In this document: positions 8,291 to 17,000 of the stretch, piece after piece | Position numbering within the stretch: the stretch's first letter is position 1 | Layout: each line of letters begins with the position of its first letter | NCBI RefSeq assembly: GCF_023111095.1 | Contig: NZ_JALGYW010000004.1 | Coordinates: 1-64,000, forward strand | DNA: 64,000 bases | Source: Maribellus sp. YY47 | Lineage (GTDB): Bacteria > Bacteroidota > Bacteroidia > Bacteroidales > Prolixibacteraceae | Direction of reading: 5' to 3' | Position numbers and translations under genes: made by a program | The notes under the pieces: model-generated | What the model was told of the DNA's origin: nothing | The model's input: only the letters and a program-made list of their open reading frames with translations | Databases searched by the model: none

Positions 8291-8463
8291 TATGCAGTTT
8301 ATTGTTTATAGTTCAAAGTTTAAAGTTCAAAGATTCTTGTCGCGATGTTCTTCTGTGCGAAAATCATTTCTTCTGTAACTTTAGACATTTTTGTTTATTA
8401 TTTCAGAATAATATTTTAAACTGGCCTCTATTTCCCCTCCTTGGGAGGGGTTCGGGGAGGCAT
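8291..8463 (-). other. rnfC-rnfD spacer with repeat, mini-ORF and GC-rich hairpin
   Basis: This spacer is much longer than the others in the operon. On the minus strand it contains, in order, a hairpin with arms CCCCTCC (8434-8440) and GGAGGGG (8444-8450); a 22-codon open frame, ATG at about 8388, starting MSKVTEEMIFAQKNIATRIF; and the 23-bp repeat copy C into which that frame ends. The GC-rich hairpin resembles a dispersed repeat common in Bacteroidota spacers (from memory). I read it as the scar of a decayed cassette like the one between rnfG and rnfE. Confidence 0.45.
8310..8332 (+). repeat. 23-bp repeat copy C between rnfD and rnfC
   Basis: It matches the reverse complement of copy B (6696-6718) at 22 of 23 bases. 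It is built from AGTTCAAAGTTTAAAG-type units and ends 20 bases before the rnfD start. No second copy was found on the rnfC side of the spacer. Confidence 0.65.
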
Positions 8464-9795
8464 TTATTTTTTTCTTGAACGAATGATTTGACCCACTTTC
8501 CCTTTTCCAAAACGGATGTAGTCGAGCAGTGGCCGGTTGGAAGGACAGGTGTAGCTGCACGAGCCACATTCGATACAGTCCATAACCTTTTCTTTTTCGG
8601 CGCGGTCAAAAATTTGTTTTTCTCCCAAAGTCATCAAAAGGAAAGGTTCCAGGCCCATCGGACAAACCGAAACACAACGGGAACAACGAATACAGGCGAT
8701 GATTTCTTCCCGTTTCGATTCTTCTTGTTTCATCAGCAGTATGCCCGAAGTTCCTTTTGTTACCGGAACATCCAGTGAGCTGATGGCGCGTCCCATCATT
8801 GGTCCGCCGCTGATGATTTTTCCTGTGTTTTCAGGTAATCCGCCTGCTGCTTCCACCAATTCTGAAGTAGCCGTTCCAATCCTAACCAAAAAGTTGGAGG
8901 GTTGTGAAACGCCTTTACCAGTAATGGTAACTACGCGTTCAAACAGCGGTTTATTTTTTTGTACTGCTTCGTAAACGGCAAAAGCAGTACCCACATTGCT
9001 TACTACAGCGCCAACTGCAATTGGTAGTGCACCTGACGGAACTTCGCGACCGGTAACGGCATTGATCAGCTGTTTCTCACCTCCCTGGGGGTATTGAACT
9101 TTCAGCGCAACAACACTTATTCCGGCAACTGACTTGCATTTTTCGGAAAGGAGCTCAATCGCGTCAGGTTTGTTGTTTTCGATTCCGATTACCGCTTTGT
9201 CCACATTCATGGCCTTCATCAGCAATTGGATACCCACCATAATTTCATCGGCCTTTTCCAGCATTAAGCGATGATCGGAAGTAAGATAAGGCTCACACTC
9301 CACGCCATTGATCAGCAGTACTTCGGCTTTCATTCCCTTTGGAGGAACCAGTTTTACGTGGGTAGGAAAGGTGGCGCCACCTAAACCTACAATACCGGAA
9401 TCCTGAATTTTCCTGACGATTTCAGCGCCATCAAGCGAAATTTCACTTACCAGTGTTTCTGAACGGTCGATGTCTTCCATCCACTCGTCGCTTTCCACAT
9501 CGATAAAAATTCCTTGTTTGGGATAACCCGAGCTGTCAGCCGAGAAATCTATTTTTTTAACTGTTCCTGAAACGGAAGAATGAATGTTGGTGGAAACAAA
9601 GCTACTGCTTTGTGCAATGATCTGTCCCACTTTTACTTTGTCGCCTTTTTTCACAACCGGTGTTGCCGGTGCTCCGATGTGCTGTGCCACCGGAATAAAT
9701 ACCGCCGACGGAATCGAAAGAACTTCGATTTTCCGGTCTTTCGACAATTTATTTTCGGGAGGATGTACTCCGCCTATTTTGAACGTTTTTAACAT
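8464..9795 (-). CDS. rnfC: Rnf electron transport complex subunit RnfC
   Basis: Peripheral cytoplasmic subunit that binds NADH and FMN, 443 residues, the short RnfC form found in anaerobes. The N-terminus has GGVHPPENK and a barrel-sandwich segment. The Rossmann-like NADH/FMN region shows GLGGATFPTHVK and LLINGVECEPYLT. Two 4Fe-4S motifs lie near the C-terminus: CIRCSRCVSVCP and CIECGSCSYTCP. It passes electrons between the ferredoxin-side RnfB and NAD. It begins 10 bases after the rnfB stop. Confidence 0.97.
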   Translation of the reverse strand: MLKTFKIGGVHPPENKLSKDRKIEVLSIPSAVFIPVAQHIGAPATPVVKKGDKVKVGQIIAQSSSFVSTNIHSSVSGTVKKIDFSADSSGYPKQGIFIDVESDEWMEDIDRSETLVSEISLDGAEIVRKIQDSGIVGLGGATFPTHVKLVPPKGMKAEVLLINGVECEPYLTSDHRLMLEKADEIMVGIQLLMKAMNVDKAVIGIENNKPDAIELLSEKCKSVAGISVVALKVQYPQGGEKQLINAVTGREVPSGALPIAVGAVVSNVGTAFAVYEAVQKNKPLFERVVTITGKGVSQPSNFLVRIGTATSELVEAAGGLPENTGKIISGGPMMGRAISSLDVPVTKGTSGILLMKQEESKREEIIACIRCSRCVSVCPMGLEPFLLMTLGEKQIFDRAEKEKVMDCIECGSCSYTCPSNRPLLDYIRFGKGKVGQIIRSRKK

Positions 9796-9805
9796 CCTTA
9801 ATTAT

Positions 9806-10666
9806 TTAGCTATTGGTTTCAACTTCTACTTCGGGTTTCACTTTTCGCGGAGGAAAGTTCAGCTCGATAATTGCATTGGTTGGGCAAACTGCCACACATT
9901 TGCGACACAGTTTACATTTGTCGGAGTCGATAAATGCCAGGTTGTTTTCCATGGTGATGGCATCAAACGGACACTCTTTGAAGCATTTGCTGCAACCGAT
10001 ACAGGCAACGCTACAAGCCTTTTTCGCAGCAGCGCCTTTGTCCTGGTTACGACAGGCCACCACTACTTTCCGGTCTTTTGGCATTTTCTTGCGCAGTTCG
10101 ATCAGGTTTTTCGGACAGGCATCCACGCATGCTCCGCAGGCCACACATTTGTCGTCGAGGATGAGCGGAACGCCCATGCCGGCGCGCAGGTCGATGGCAT
10201 CGAAGTCGCAGGCATCCACACAATCGCCGTAGCCCAGACAGCCATACTGGCAATCGGTTTCGCCACTGTATACCGACGATGCGATGGCACAGGTTGTTGC
10301 GCCGTCGAATTGACTGGTTTTTGGACGGTTGTCGCAGGTTCCGTTACAGCGGATAAAAGCCACACGCGGATCTTTCTTAACGGCTTCCAGCCCCAGAATA
10401 GAGGCTACTTGTCCCATGGTTTCGTTTCCTCCAACCGGACAGTTCAAGTCGCCCAGTTCGCTGGCCTTCACACAAGCTTCGGCAAAAGCCCTGCAGCCTG
10501 CAAAACCACATCCTCCGCAGTTGGCTCCCGGAAGCGCCCCTTCTACATCGTCGATACGCGGATCTTCAAAAACCTTGAATTTTTGTGCCACAAAGTAAAG
10601 GATGACAGCCGCAGCTCCACCGATTACAACAAGTGTGACAATGGTATATACAACAGTGATACTCAT
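9806..10666 (-). CDS. rnfB: Rnf electron transport complex subunit RnfB (multi-cluster ferredoxin)
   Basis: Ferredoxin-type subunit taken to be the entry point for electrons from reduced ferredoxin. It has 286 residues with one N-terminal transmembrane helix. The RnfB-specific cluster motif is [19 protein letters not shown] near residue 50. Four further cysteine groups follow: [39 protein letters not shown] and [12 protein letters not shown]. Many clusters are common in RnfB of anaerobes. It starts 3 bases after the rseC-like stop. Confidence 0.97.
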   Translation of the reverse strand: MSITVVYTIVTLVVIGGAAAVILYFVAQKFKVFEDPRIDDVEGALPGANCGGCGFAGCRAFAEACVKASELGDLNCPVGGNETMGQVASILGLEAVKKDPRVAFIRCNGTCDNRPKTSQFDGATTCAIASSVYSGETDCQYGCLGYGDCVDACDFDAIDLRAGMGVPLILDDKCVACGACVDACPKNLIELRKKMPKDRKVVVACRNQDKGAAAKKACSVACIGCSKCFKECPFDAITMENNLAFIDSDKCKLCRKCVAVCPTNAIIELNFPPRKVKPEVEVETNS

Positions 10667-10669
10667 TTG

Positions 10670-11089
10670 TTAATCAGTTTCTTCAAGTTCGAATTTGAAT
10701 ATTTTTTTTAATAGATGCCTAAAAAAATATAATGTTATATAGTATGGAATCAGAATTGCCAGCGAAATCAGCCCCGATTGTAATTCATTACCGGTAACCG
10801 ATTGCATAACGATCAATGTCAACATTACGAAGAGGAAGGGAACGATGTACCCCCAGAGCAGCGCTGCAAAACCTTTTGATTCCTTAAAGAGAATGGTGAC
10901 TTCCTGTCCGACTTTGTAATCACCCTTGTAATCAGTGATTTCAATTTCCTTGTCCTGGTAGTCGGCTACAGTGCAGGCTCCCTGAGCATGGCAGGAAGAA
11001 CAAGCCGACTGGTTAATGATGGTGACAATTAACGAGCTGTTGTTCACTGCTTTTACAAAACCTTTATGTCGAATATCTGTAGTCGTCAC
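10670..11089 (-). CDS. RseC/MucC-family (SoxR-reducing) membrane protein, first gene of the rnf operon
   Basis: A 139-residue member of the RseC/MucC family. The N-terminal part carries a cysteine cluster (CSSCHAQGACTV) that could hold a metal or iron-sulfur centre. Two transmembrane helices follow (about residues 75-115). In Escherichia coli RseC acts together with the Rsx (Rnf) complex to keep SoxR reduced. In Bacteroidota the gene almost always leads the rnf operon, as here. Its exact role there is unknown; assembly or electron delivery to the membrane are possibilities. A good promoter lies just upstream. Confidence 0.9.
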   Translation of the reverse strand: MTTTDIRHKGFVKAVNNSSLIVTIINQSACSSCHAQGACTVADYQDKEIEITDYKGDYKVGQEVTILFKESKGFAALLWGYIVPFLFVMLTLIVMQSVTGNELQSGLISLAILIPYYITLYFFRHLLKKIFKFELEETD

Positions 11090-11114
11090 TTTAAATTTTG
11101 CTATTTAGAGATTG

Positions 11115-11143
11115 CAAATGTATGCATTGGTTTGAATCTACAA
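11115..11143 (-). promoter_or_regulatory. Promoter of the rseC-rnfBCDGEA operon
   Basis: On the minus strand a -33 TTG (11143-11141) is separated by 18 bases from the -7 box TACATTTG (11122-11115), a full match to TAnnTTTG. Transcription should begin near 11109, about 20 bases before the rseC-like ATG at 11089. Confidence 0.7.
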
Positions 11144-11149
11144 GTGACA

Positions 11150-11178
11150 AAAAATTAATTTTTCTGAAATCTCAGAAA
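11150..11178 (-). terminator. Weak terminator after the Kef-type antiporter gene
   Basis: A 7-bp hairpin with arms TTTCTGA (11161-11167) and TCAGAAA (11172-11178). On the minus strand it is followed by AATTAATTTTTT. The stem is AT-rich, so some read-through into the rnf operon is possible. Confidence 0.4.
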
Positions 11179-11196
11179 TTTAGAAATAGTCTAAAT

Positions 11197-13110
11197 TTAG
11201 TTTTCTGTACCTTCCATTTTTGAATTTGAAAGTTCTTCTTCTTTTATGGAATTAATATCCCAGGCGCATTCCGATTCGTGTATCAGATAGTTCTTTTCTG
11301 CCTGAAGCGTATCGGAGACCTGTTCCGAGAATCGTCTGCTTTCTCTGATAAAACGGTTGTGGTCTTCGAGCCAGTGTTCGTACAATTCGTCGGTGATCTG
11401 GTCTTCGTGATGTTTGAATGTGCGTGATATTCGGTAAGCTTCGTAGCGGTTAAAACCAAGCTCAACCAAGGCTTTTGCTCCCAGTTCGTTGGCCGAATCA
11501 AAGGTTTCACGCTGAACGATACGAACATTTAAGTTGTAAAACTCGAAGGTGTGAAAAATGTCTTTTGCCCGCGCCAGAATTTTCACCTTCGGATATTTCT
11601 CCCGCACATATTTGGCCACTTTTAATGCATCGTCGTGCTCGGCCATACTGAGTATCAACATGCGGGCATTTTGAATTCCCGCCTTTTCTAGCATTTGTGA
11701 CCGGGTTACATCTCCGAAATAGAGCTTGAACCCATATTTCCGCAGCACTTCAACATTACTTGGGTTGTTGTCGAGAATGGTAACTTTTATGTTGTTAGCC
11801 AGCAGAATACGACCAATCACCAATCCGAAACGGCCAAACCCGGCAAGTATAACCGGGCTTTCCTGTTCGTCGACTTCGTCGTATTCCGGTTTATTTTGAC
11901 GGCGTGCCAAAATCGGACTTACCGCTTTGTCGTTAAAAATCAGCAGTAAAGGCGAGATGGCCATCGAAAGTGTGACGATTAACAATAGCATGGAAGCGGT
12001 TTTTTCGTCGAACAACTGGTTTTGTTTCGAAAAGGAAATCAAAACAAAACTGAATTCGCTGGACTGTGCGAGTAAAAAGGCAAACAGAAACTCAAAACCT
12101 TTTCTCAATCTGAAAATGCGTCCCAAAATCAACAGAACTATGAATTTTACGACGATCAGCAAAATGACAAAAAAGACAACTGTTCCCGGATTTTCGACGA
12201 GTAAGTTAAAATTTATACTCGCGCCAACCGAGATAAAGAATAAGCCAAGAAGCAGCCCTTTAAACGGATCAATCGTAATCTCGAGTTCGTGGCGGTATTC
12301 GCTGTCGGCCAAAACCACACCGGCAATAAAAGTTCCCAACGCGGGGGAAAGACCGATTTTGTCCATGCCAAGCGCGATCCCGATGACCATCAGCAAGGAT
12401 AGGGCAACGAACACTTCGTGTAAGCCTGTTTCTGCAATTAACCGGAAAACATAACGCGCCATAAAACGCCCCACAACCACCAATGCAGCAATGGCGCCGA
12501 TAATGATTAAAAGCTGCAGCCAGCCGGGGAGTTGTGCCATTCCTCCAATTTTGCTCAGGCTCGAGTCAGACAAAGCGGCCGGTTGCCCCAAAGTGGCAAT
12601 AAGAGGTAAAAGCGCTAGAATGGGGATAACTGCCATATCCTGAAACAGTAGAACCGAGAAAGCAGATTTTCCGGCAATGTTTCGCATTAATCCTTTTTCC
12701 GACAAAGTTTGAAGCACAATTGCAGTGGAAGATAAAGCAAAGATCAGCCCGATGGCAATAGCGCGGTTGATTTGAAAGTTGAATGCCAGCGAAATAACGG
12801 TAATAACTCCTGCGGTAATCAGAACCTGCAGTCCGCCAAGCCCAAAAATGGATTTTCGCATTTTCCACAAAAGGGATGGTTCCAGTTCCAGGCCGATTAT
12901 AAACAGCATCAATACCACACCAAACTCGGCAAAATGCATTACATCGTCGGCATCGTTACCGATAAGTCCCAACACAAACGGCCCGATAAGGATTCCTGCC
13001 AGCAAATAACCCAAAACAGAACCCAGTCCGAGTTTTTTGGCCAGCGGAACCGAAATAACTGCCGCTCCCAGGTAAATGAGTGCCTGTGTGAAAAAATCCT
13101 GATTATGCAT
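11197..13110 (-). CDS. Kef-type K+/H+ antiporter (CPA2 family) with RCK domain
   Basis: Monovalent cation:proton antiporter, 637 residues. The first ~380 residues form 12 to 13 transmembrane helices of the Na+/H+ exchanger fold, beginning LIYLGAAVISVPLAKKLGLGSVLGYLLAGI. From about residue 408 an RCK/TrkA-N domain starts with the Rossmann motif GFGRFGLVIG, which binds nucleotide and gates transport. The tail of about 100 residues is charged. The start codon overlaps the upstream flavodoxin-fold gene by 8 bases, the arrangement of KefB-KefG and KefC-KefF pairs. Such systems release K+ and acidify the cytoplasm in response to electrophiles. I cannot say which of the two Kef types it is. Confidence 0.9.
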   Translation of the reverse strand: MHNQDFFTQALIYLGAAVISVPLAKKLGLGSVLGYLLAGILIGPFVLGLIGNDADDVMHFAEFGVVLMLFIIGLELEPSLLWKMRKSIFGLGGLQVLITAGVITVISLAFNFQINRAIAIGLIFALSSTAIVLQTLSEKGLMRNIAGKSAFSVLLFQDMAVIPILALLPLIATLGQPAALSDSSLSKIGGMAQLPGWLQLLIIIGAIAALVVVGRFMARYVFRLIAETGLHEVFVALSLLMVIGIALGMDKIGLSPALGTFIAGVVLADSEYRHELEITIDPFKGLLLGLFFISVGASINFNLLVENPGTVVFFVILLIVVKFIVLLILGRIFRLRKGFEFLFAFLLAQSSEFSFVLISFSKQNQLFDEKTASMLLLIVTLSMAISPLLLIFNDKAVSPILARRQNKPEYDEVDEQESPVILAGFGRFGLVIGRILLANNIKVTILDNNPSNVEVLRKYGFKLYFGDVTRSQMLEKAGIQNARMLILSMAEHDDALKVAKYVREKYPKVKILARAKDIFHTFEFYNLNVRIVQRETFDSANELGAKALVELGFNRYEAYRISRTFKHHEDQITDELYEHWLEDHNRFIRESRRFSEQVSDTLQAEKNYLIHESECAWDINSIKEEELSNSKMEGTEN

Positions 13111-13699
13111 TTGATGTTGTTAAGTGGTTGAAATATTCTACGTTTTCAAAATCCTTTTCAGGATACTTTTCGTCTCTCAGTCCCGTGATTGCTTCTAGGT
13201 AACGGGCAGCTTGTTTGTTTAGCTCAGCTGGCGTGATGGTGTGCGCGCCATGTGTTACAAAAGGGGGCAGGTATCGCATTCTGCACAGCGTTGCCGATTG
13301 TTTGAACGGGATCAGGAATTCGTTTACAGAGTAATGATGACTCCCGGTTTCGGTGTACACTTCCTGCCGCCCACCCGTCGACACGGCCGACAGGACCCAT
13401 TTCCCTTGTAAGGCACGCCCGGTTCTCCCGTAGGCAAAACCATGTTGGAGGACCAGGTCCATCCACTCTTTTAAAATGGCCGGAGCGCTGTACCAGTAAA
13501 AAGGATGGTGCCATACGATGATGTCGTGTTCCACCAGCAGCTTTTTTTCTTTTTCGACGTCGATAAAGAAATCGGGGTAATTTTCGTACAGTTCGTTGAT
13601 CGTTACATTTTCGAGTCCCCGCACCGCACCAATCAATGCGCTGTTGATCATCGATTTATGAAAGGCAGGGTGGGCAAATAAAATCAATATCTTCTTCAT
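13103..13699 (-). CDS. KefF/KefG-like NAD(P)H quinone oxidoreductase (flavodoxin-2 fold)
   Basis: A 198-residue flavodoxin-like protein of the KefF/KefG/NQO family. It starts ILILFAHPAFHKSMIN, the phosphate-binding segment for FMN or FAD. Conserved family segments are DIIVWHHPFYWYSAPAILKEWMDLVLQHGFAYG and WVLSAVSTGG (parts only). These proteins bind their antiporter in the cytoplasm and are needed for its full activity. The 8-base overlap with the antiporter gene supports that partnership here. Confidence 0.9.
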   Translation of the reverse strand: MKKILILFAHPAFHKSMINSALIGAVRGLENVTINELYENYPDFFIDVEKEKKLLVEHDIIVWHHPFYWYSAPAILKEWMDLVLQHGFAYGRTGRALQGKWVLSAVSTGGRQEVYTETGSHHYSVNEFLIPFKQSATLCRMRYLPPFVTHGAHTITPAELNKQAARYLEAITGLRDEKYPEKDFENVEYFNHLTTSNA

Positions 13700-14037
13700 A
13701 TTTGTCGGCGGATATTTCGCGTTGTTCGTATTGTGCTGCTATTATGGAGTAAAATAATCATTTTAGAAATGCCTTCAAGAAGAAAAATTGAAAAAGCTTG
13801 CATGTTTTTTGTAAGAATGGCCAATCGAAAAACGGTAGCATATGTTAGGCTTTATAACTCAAATCGGTTAAATAACATAATTTATTGTGTGAAAAACTCT
13901 TCCTTGCGGGAAGGTAAGTGAAACATATTAGCTACTTTTAAAATGCCGCAGAGATCAATCCTTGTGAAAATAATGCATTGTTTTTGATGCCCGGTCCAAA
14001 TTCATAATAAAACTGAAAAACGAATAACGATAACCCA
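13700..14037 (+). other. Spacer between the divergent kef and alpha-2-macroglobulin genes
   Basis: A divergent intergenic stretch of 338 bases. It has a small hairpin (CTTCC 13899-13903, GGAAG 13909-13913) and a near-match -7 box TACTTTTA at 13933-13940 that could serve the alpha-2-macroglobulin gene. A 62-codon open frame at 13733-13921 has no coding character. I see no RNA gene here. Confidence 0.4.
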
Positions 14038-17000
14038 ATGAAAAAATTGATTTTCCCCATCGTAGCTTTGTTGATCATGGCTGTTTCGTGCACAAAAAGC
14101 GAGAGAAAAACAGTTACAACCGATGTTGCATTTAGCCGCTATGTGCAGGCGTTTACCAGCGGTGTTATTTCCAGCGAATCCACCATTTCGGTGTACATGT
14201 CGCAGCCTGTTGAAGGTGAAATAAACACTGAAGATCTGTTTCGGTTTAAACCGGAAGTTAAAGGAAAAACAGTGTTGGTGGGAGGACGCATTTTTGAATT
14301 CAGGCCGGATGAAGCGCTAAAGCCCGGAACCAATTACAAAGCCGAGTTTGCATTGGGCAAAGTTCTAAAAGTGGAGAGTAAATTTCAGCAATTGCCTTTC
14401 GAATTTGCTACCGTAAAGCAAACCTATTCGATCACCGTGGAGGGACTGAGAAATTACGAAGGGTTGAATTCCACGCAAATGCAGTTGACAGGATATGTTT
14501 TAACGGCAGATGTTGCCGATTCGGACCCGATTGAAAAAATTGTAACGGTTACCGCCAATGGAAAAGACCTGCCGGTAGCCTGGAATCATGACAGCAACCG
14601 TCGCAAGCACTTTTTTACGGTCGACAGCATTGCGCGCATGCAGGACGATGCAGGAAAAGTAATCGTTAAATGGGATGGCAGCCCGCTGAATGCCGATGTT
14701 TCAGGAACAAAGGAATTGGAAATTCCGGCGTTGAGTACGTTCAAAATATTGGAGGCGACTGTTGTTCAGCAGCCCGAGCAGTATGTAAGTGTTCGTTTTT
14801 CGGATCCGCTTTTAAAGACTCAGGATTTGGAAGGATTGATTGAGATGGATAACACCAAAGACCTGCGGCTGGAAATTGATGGGAATGTGGTGAAAGTGTG
14901 GCCCGGTAAACGTGTTTCGGGAGTAAGGACGATGAATGTGTATGAGGGGATAAAAAGCGCGAATTATGCCCGTTTAAAATCGGCAGAGACTTTCATTCTT
15001 AAGTTCACCAATGCCGAGCCGGCACTGCGTTTGATCGGTAAAGGAGTGATTGTTCCGGAAAACGACCACCTCGAATTTCCTTTTGAAGCCATTAGTCTGA
15101 ACGCTGTGGATGTGCGTTTAATTGAAATTTACAAGGATAATATTGCTCAGTTTTTACAGGAAAACCGATTAAACGGAAGTTCGGAGTTGAAACGTGTCGG
15201 GAGATTGGTGTACGAAGGAAAGGTTGATTTGATGGCCGACAATCCGGTAAATTACAACGAATGGAATACTTTCAAAATTGATCTGGCCAAACTGGTTAAA
15301 CTTCAGCAGGGGGCCGTTTACCGGGTAGAACTTCGCTTTTGCAAGGAGTATTCGCAATATGTTTGTCAGGAGGATTCTGCGAAGGAGGAAATTCCCGAAA
15401 TCAGCTTGTCAACCGGTGAAGATTACGAAACCGAGTGGGATGCGCCGGGTTGGTACAGCGACTATTATTATCCTCCGGGGTATATTTGGGAAGAGCAAGA
15501 CAATCCGTGTCACGTTTCCTATTACAACTCCGATCGTTTTGTGAGCCGGAACATCATGGCGTCGCAACTTGGTATTATTGCAAAGGAAGGTCGCGATCAC
15601 CGCATGTTATTTGCCGTCTCGAACCTGGTTTCAACCAACCCGGAAGCGGATGTTGAACTCCAGCTTTACAATTATCAAAACCAATGGATTGAAACCATCA
15701 AAACGGATGCAAGGGGATTTGCCAGCGTTGATTTGAAAAAGAAACCGTTTCTTCTGGTCGCAAAAAAAGGCAGCCAGTTTGGCTATCTGCGCCTTGATGA
15801 CGGAACCTCGCTTTCGGTGAGTAATTTCAATGTGGCGGGACAGGAGATCACCGACGGGATGAAAGGTTTTATATACGGCGAACGCGATGTGTGGCGGCCG
15901 GGTGATACTTTATTTGTGAACTTCATTCTTGAAACAGCGTCAGATAATCCTGAAAATCATCCTGCAATTTTCAGCCTGATCAATCCAAAGGAACAGGTGG
16001 TTGAACGACGCGTGATTACCCATAACGAAAATGGTTTTTATCAGCTGACGACGCAAACCAAAAAAGATGCTCCTACCGGAAACTGGCGGGCTGAAGTACA
16101 GGTAGGCAATAGCACCTTTTCAAAACGGGTAAAAATAGAAACCATTAAACCGAACCGCTTAAAAATTGAACTCGGTTTACCCAAAGATAAGTTACTCGGA
16201 GTTGATGATAAGAATTTGCCGATCAGCGCTTCCTGGTTACATGGAACTCCGGCAAAATCGTTAAAAGCCAAAGTCGAAGTACTGTTTACAAAAAGTGCGA
16301 CACAGTTTGCCGATTTTAGGAACTATACTTTTACCGATCCGGCAACACGGTTCTCGAACAAGGAAGAAACCATTTTCGATGCTCAACTCGACGAAACCGG
16401 AAAAGGAACGATTCCTTTAAATCTGGAAGGCTTGGACAATGCTCCGGGAATGTTGAATGCCTGGTTTACCTCGCGGGTGTTTGAATCCGGTGGCGATTTT
16501 AGTACTTCGGTTACCAAAGCCCTTTATTCTCCGTATTCCACGTATGTGGGAATTCGCATGCCCGAGTCGGAAGATAACTGGTACAAAACCGACACCGAAT
16601 ATCTGCCCGAGATTGTATTGGTCGATAAAAACGGGAAAGCAGCTTCGGGCGACGATCTGGAAGTGCGCCTCTACAAAGTGAACTGGCGCTGGTGGTGGGA
16701 GTCAGGTTCCGAAAGCCTTGCTCACTATGTTTCCGGAAGTTATTATCAGCCGGTTGCTTCGTGGGCCATTAAAGATGCCAAACCAAAATCGCAGGTCCGG
16801 TTGAACGTAAAATACAACAACTGGCAAGACAACGGCCGTTACTTCCTGTGGGTGAAAGACAATACTTCGGGGCATTCCGCGGGTATTACATTTTACATGT
16901 CGGAGTGGGGTGGCTGGCGTTCCGACGGGATGACGGAAGGCGCTACTATGTTGAGTATCCGCGCCGACAAGCAAAAATACAATGTAGGCGAAGACATTGA

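Noticed and set aside
9584-10711. A 375-codon plus-strand open frame opposite rnfC and rnfB
   Set aside because: It lies wholly antisense to two unmistakable Rnf genes, starts inside one of them, and its translation is Cys/His/Phe-rich with no domain.
13733-13921. A 62-codon open frame before the alpha-2-macroglobulin gene
   Set aside because: No recognisable domain, no promoter, unusual composition; more likely part of the divergent spacer.
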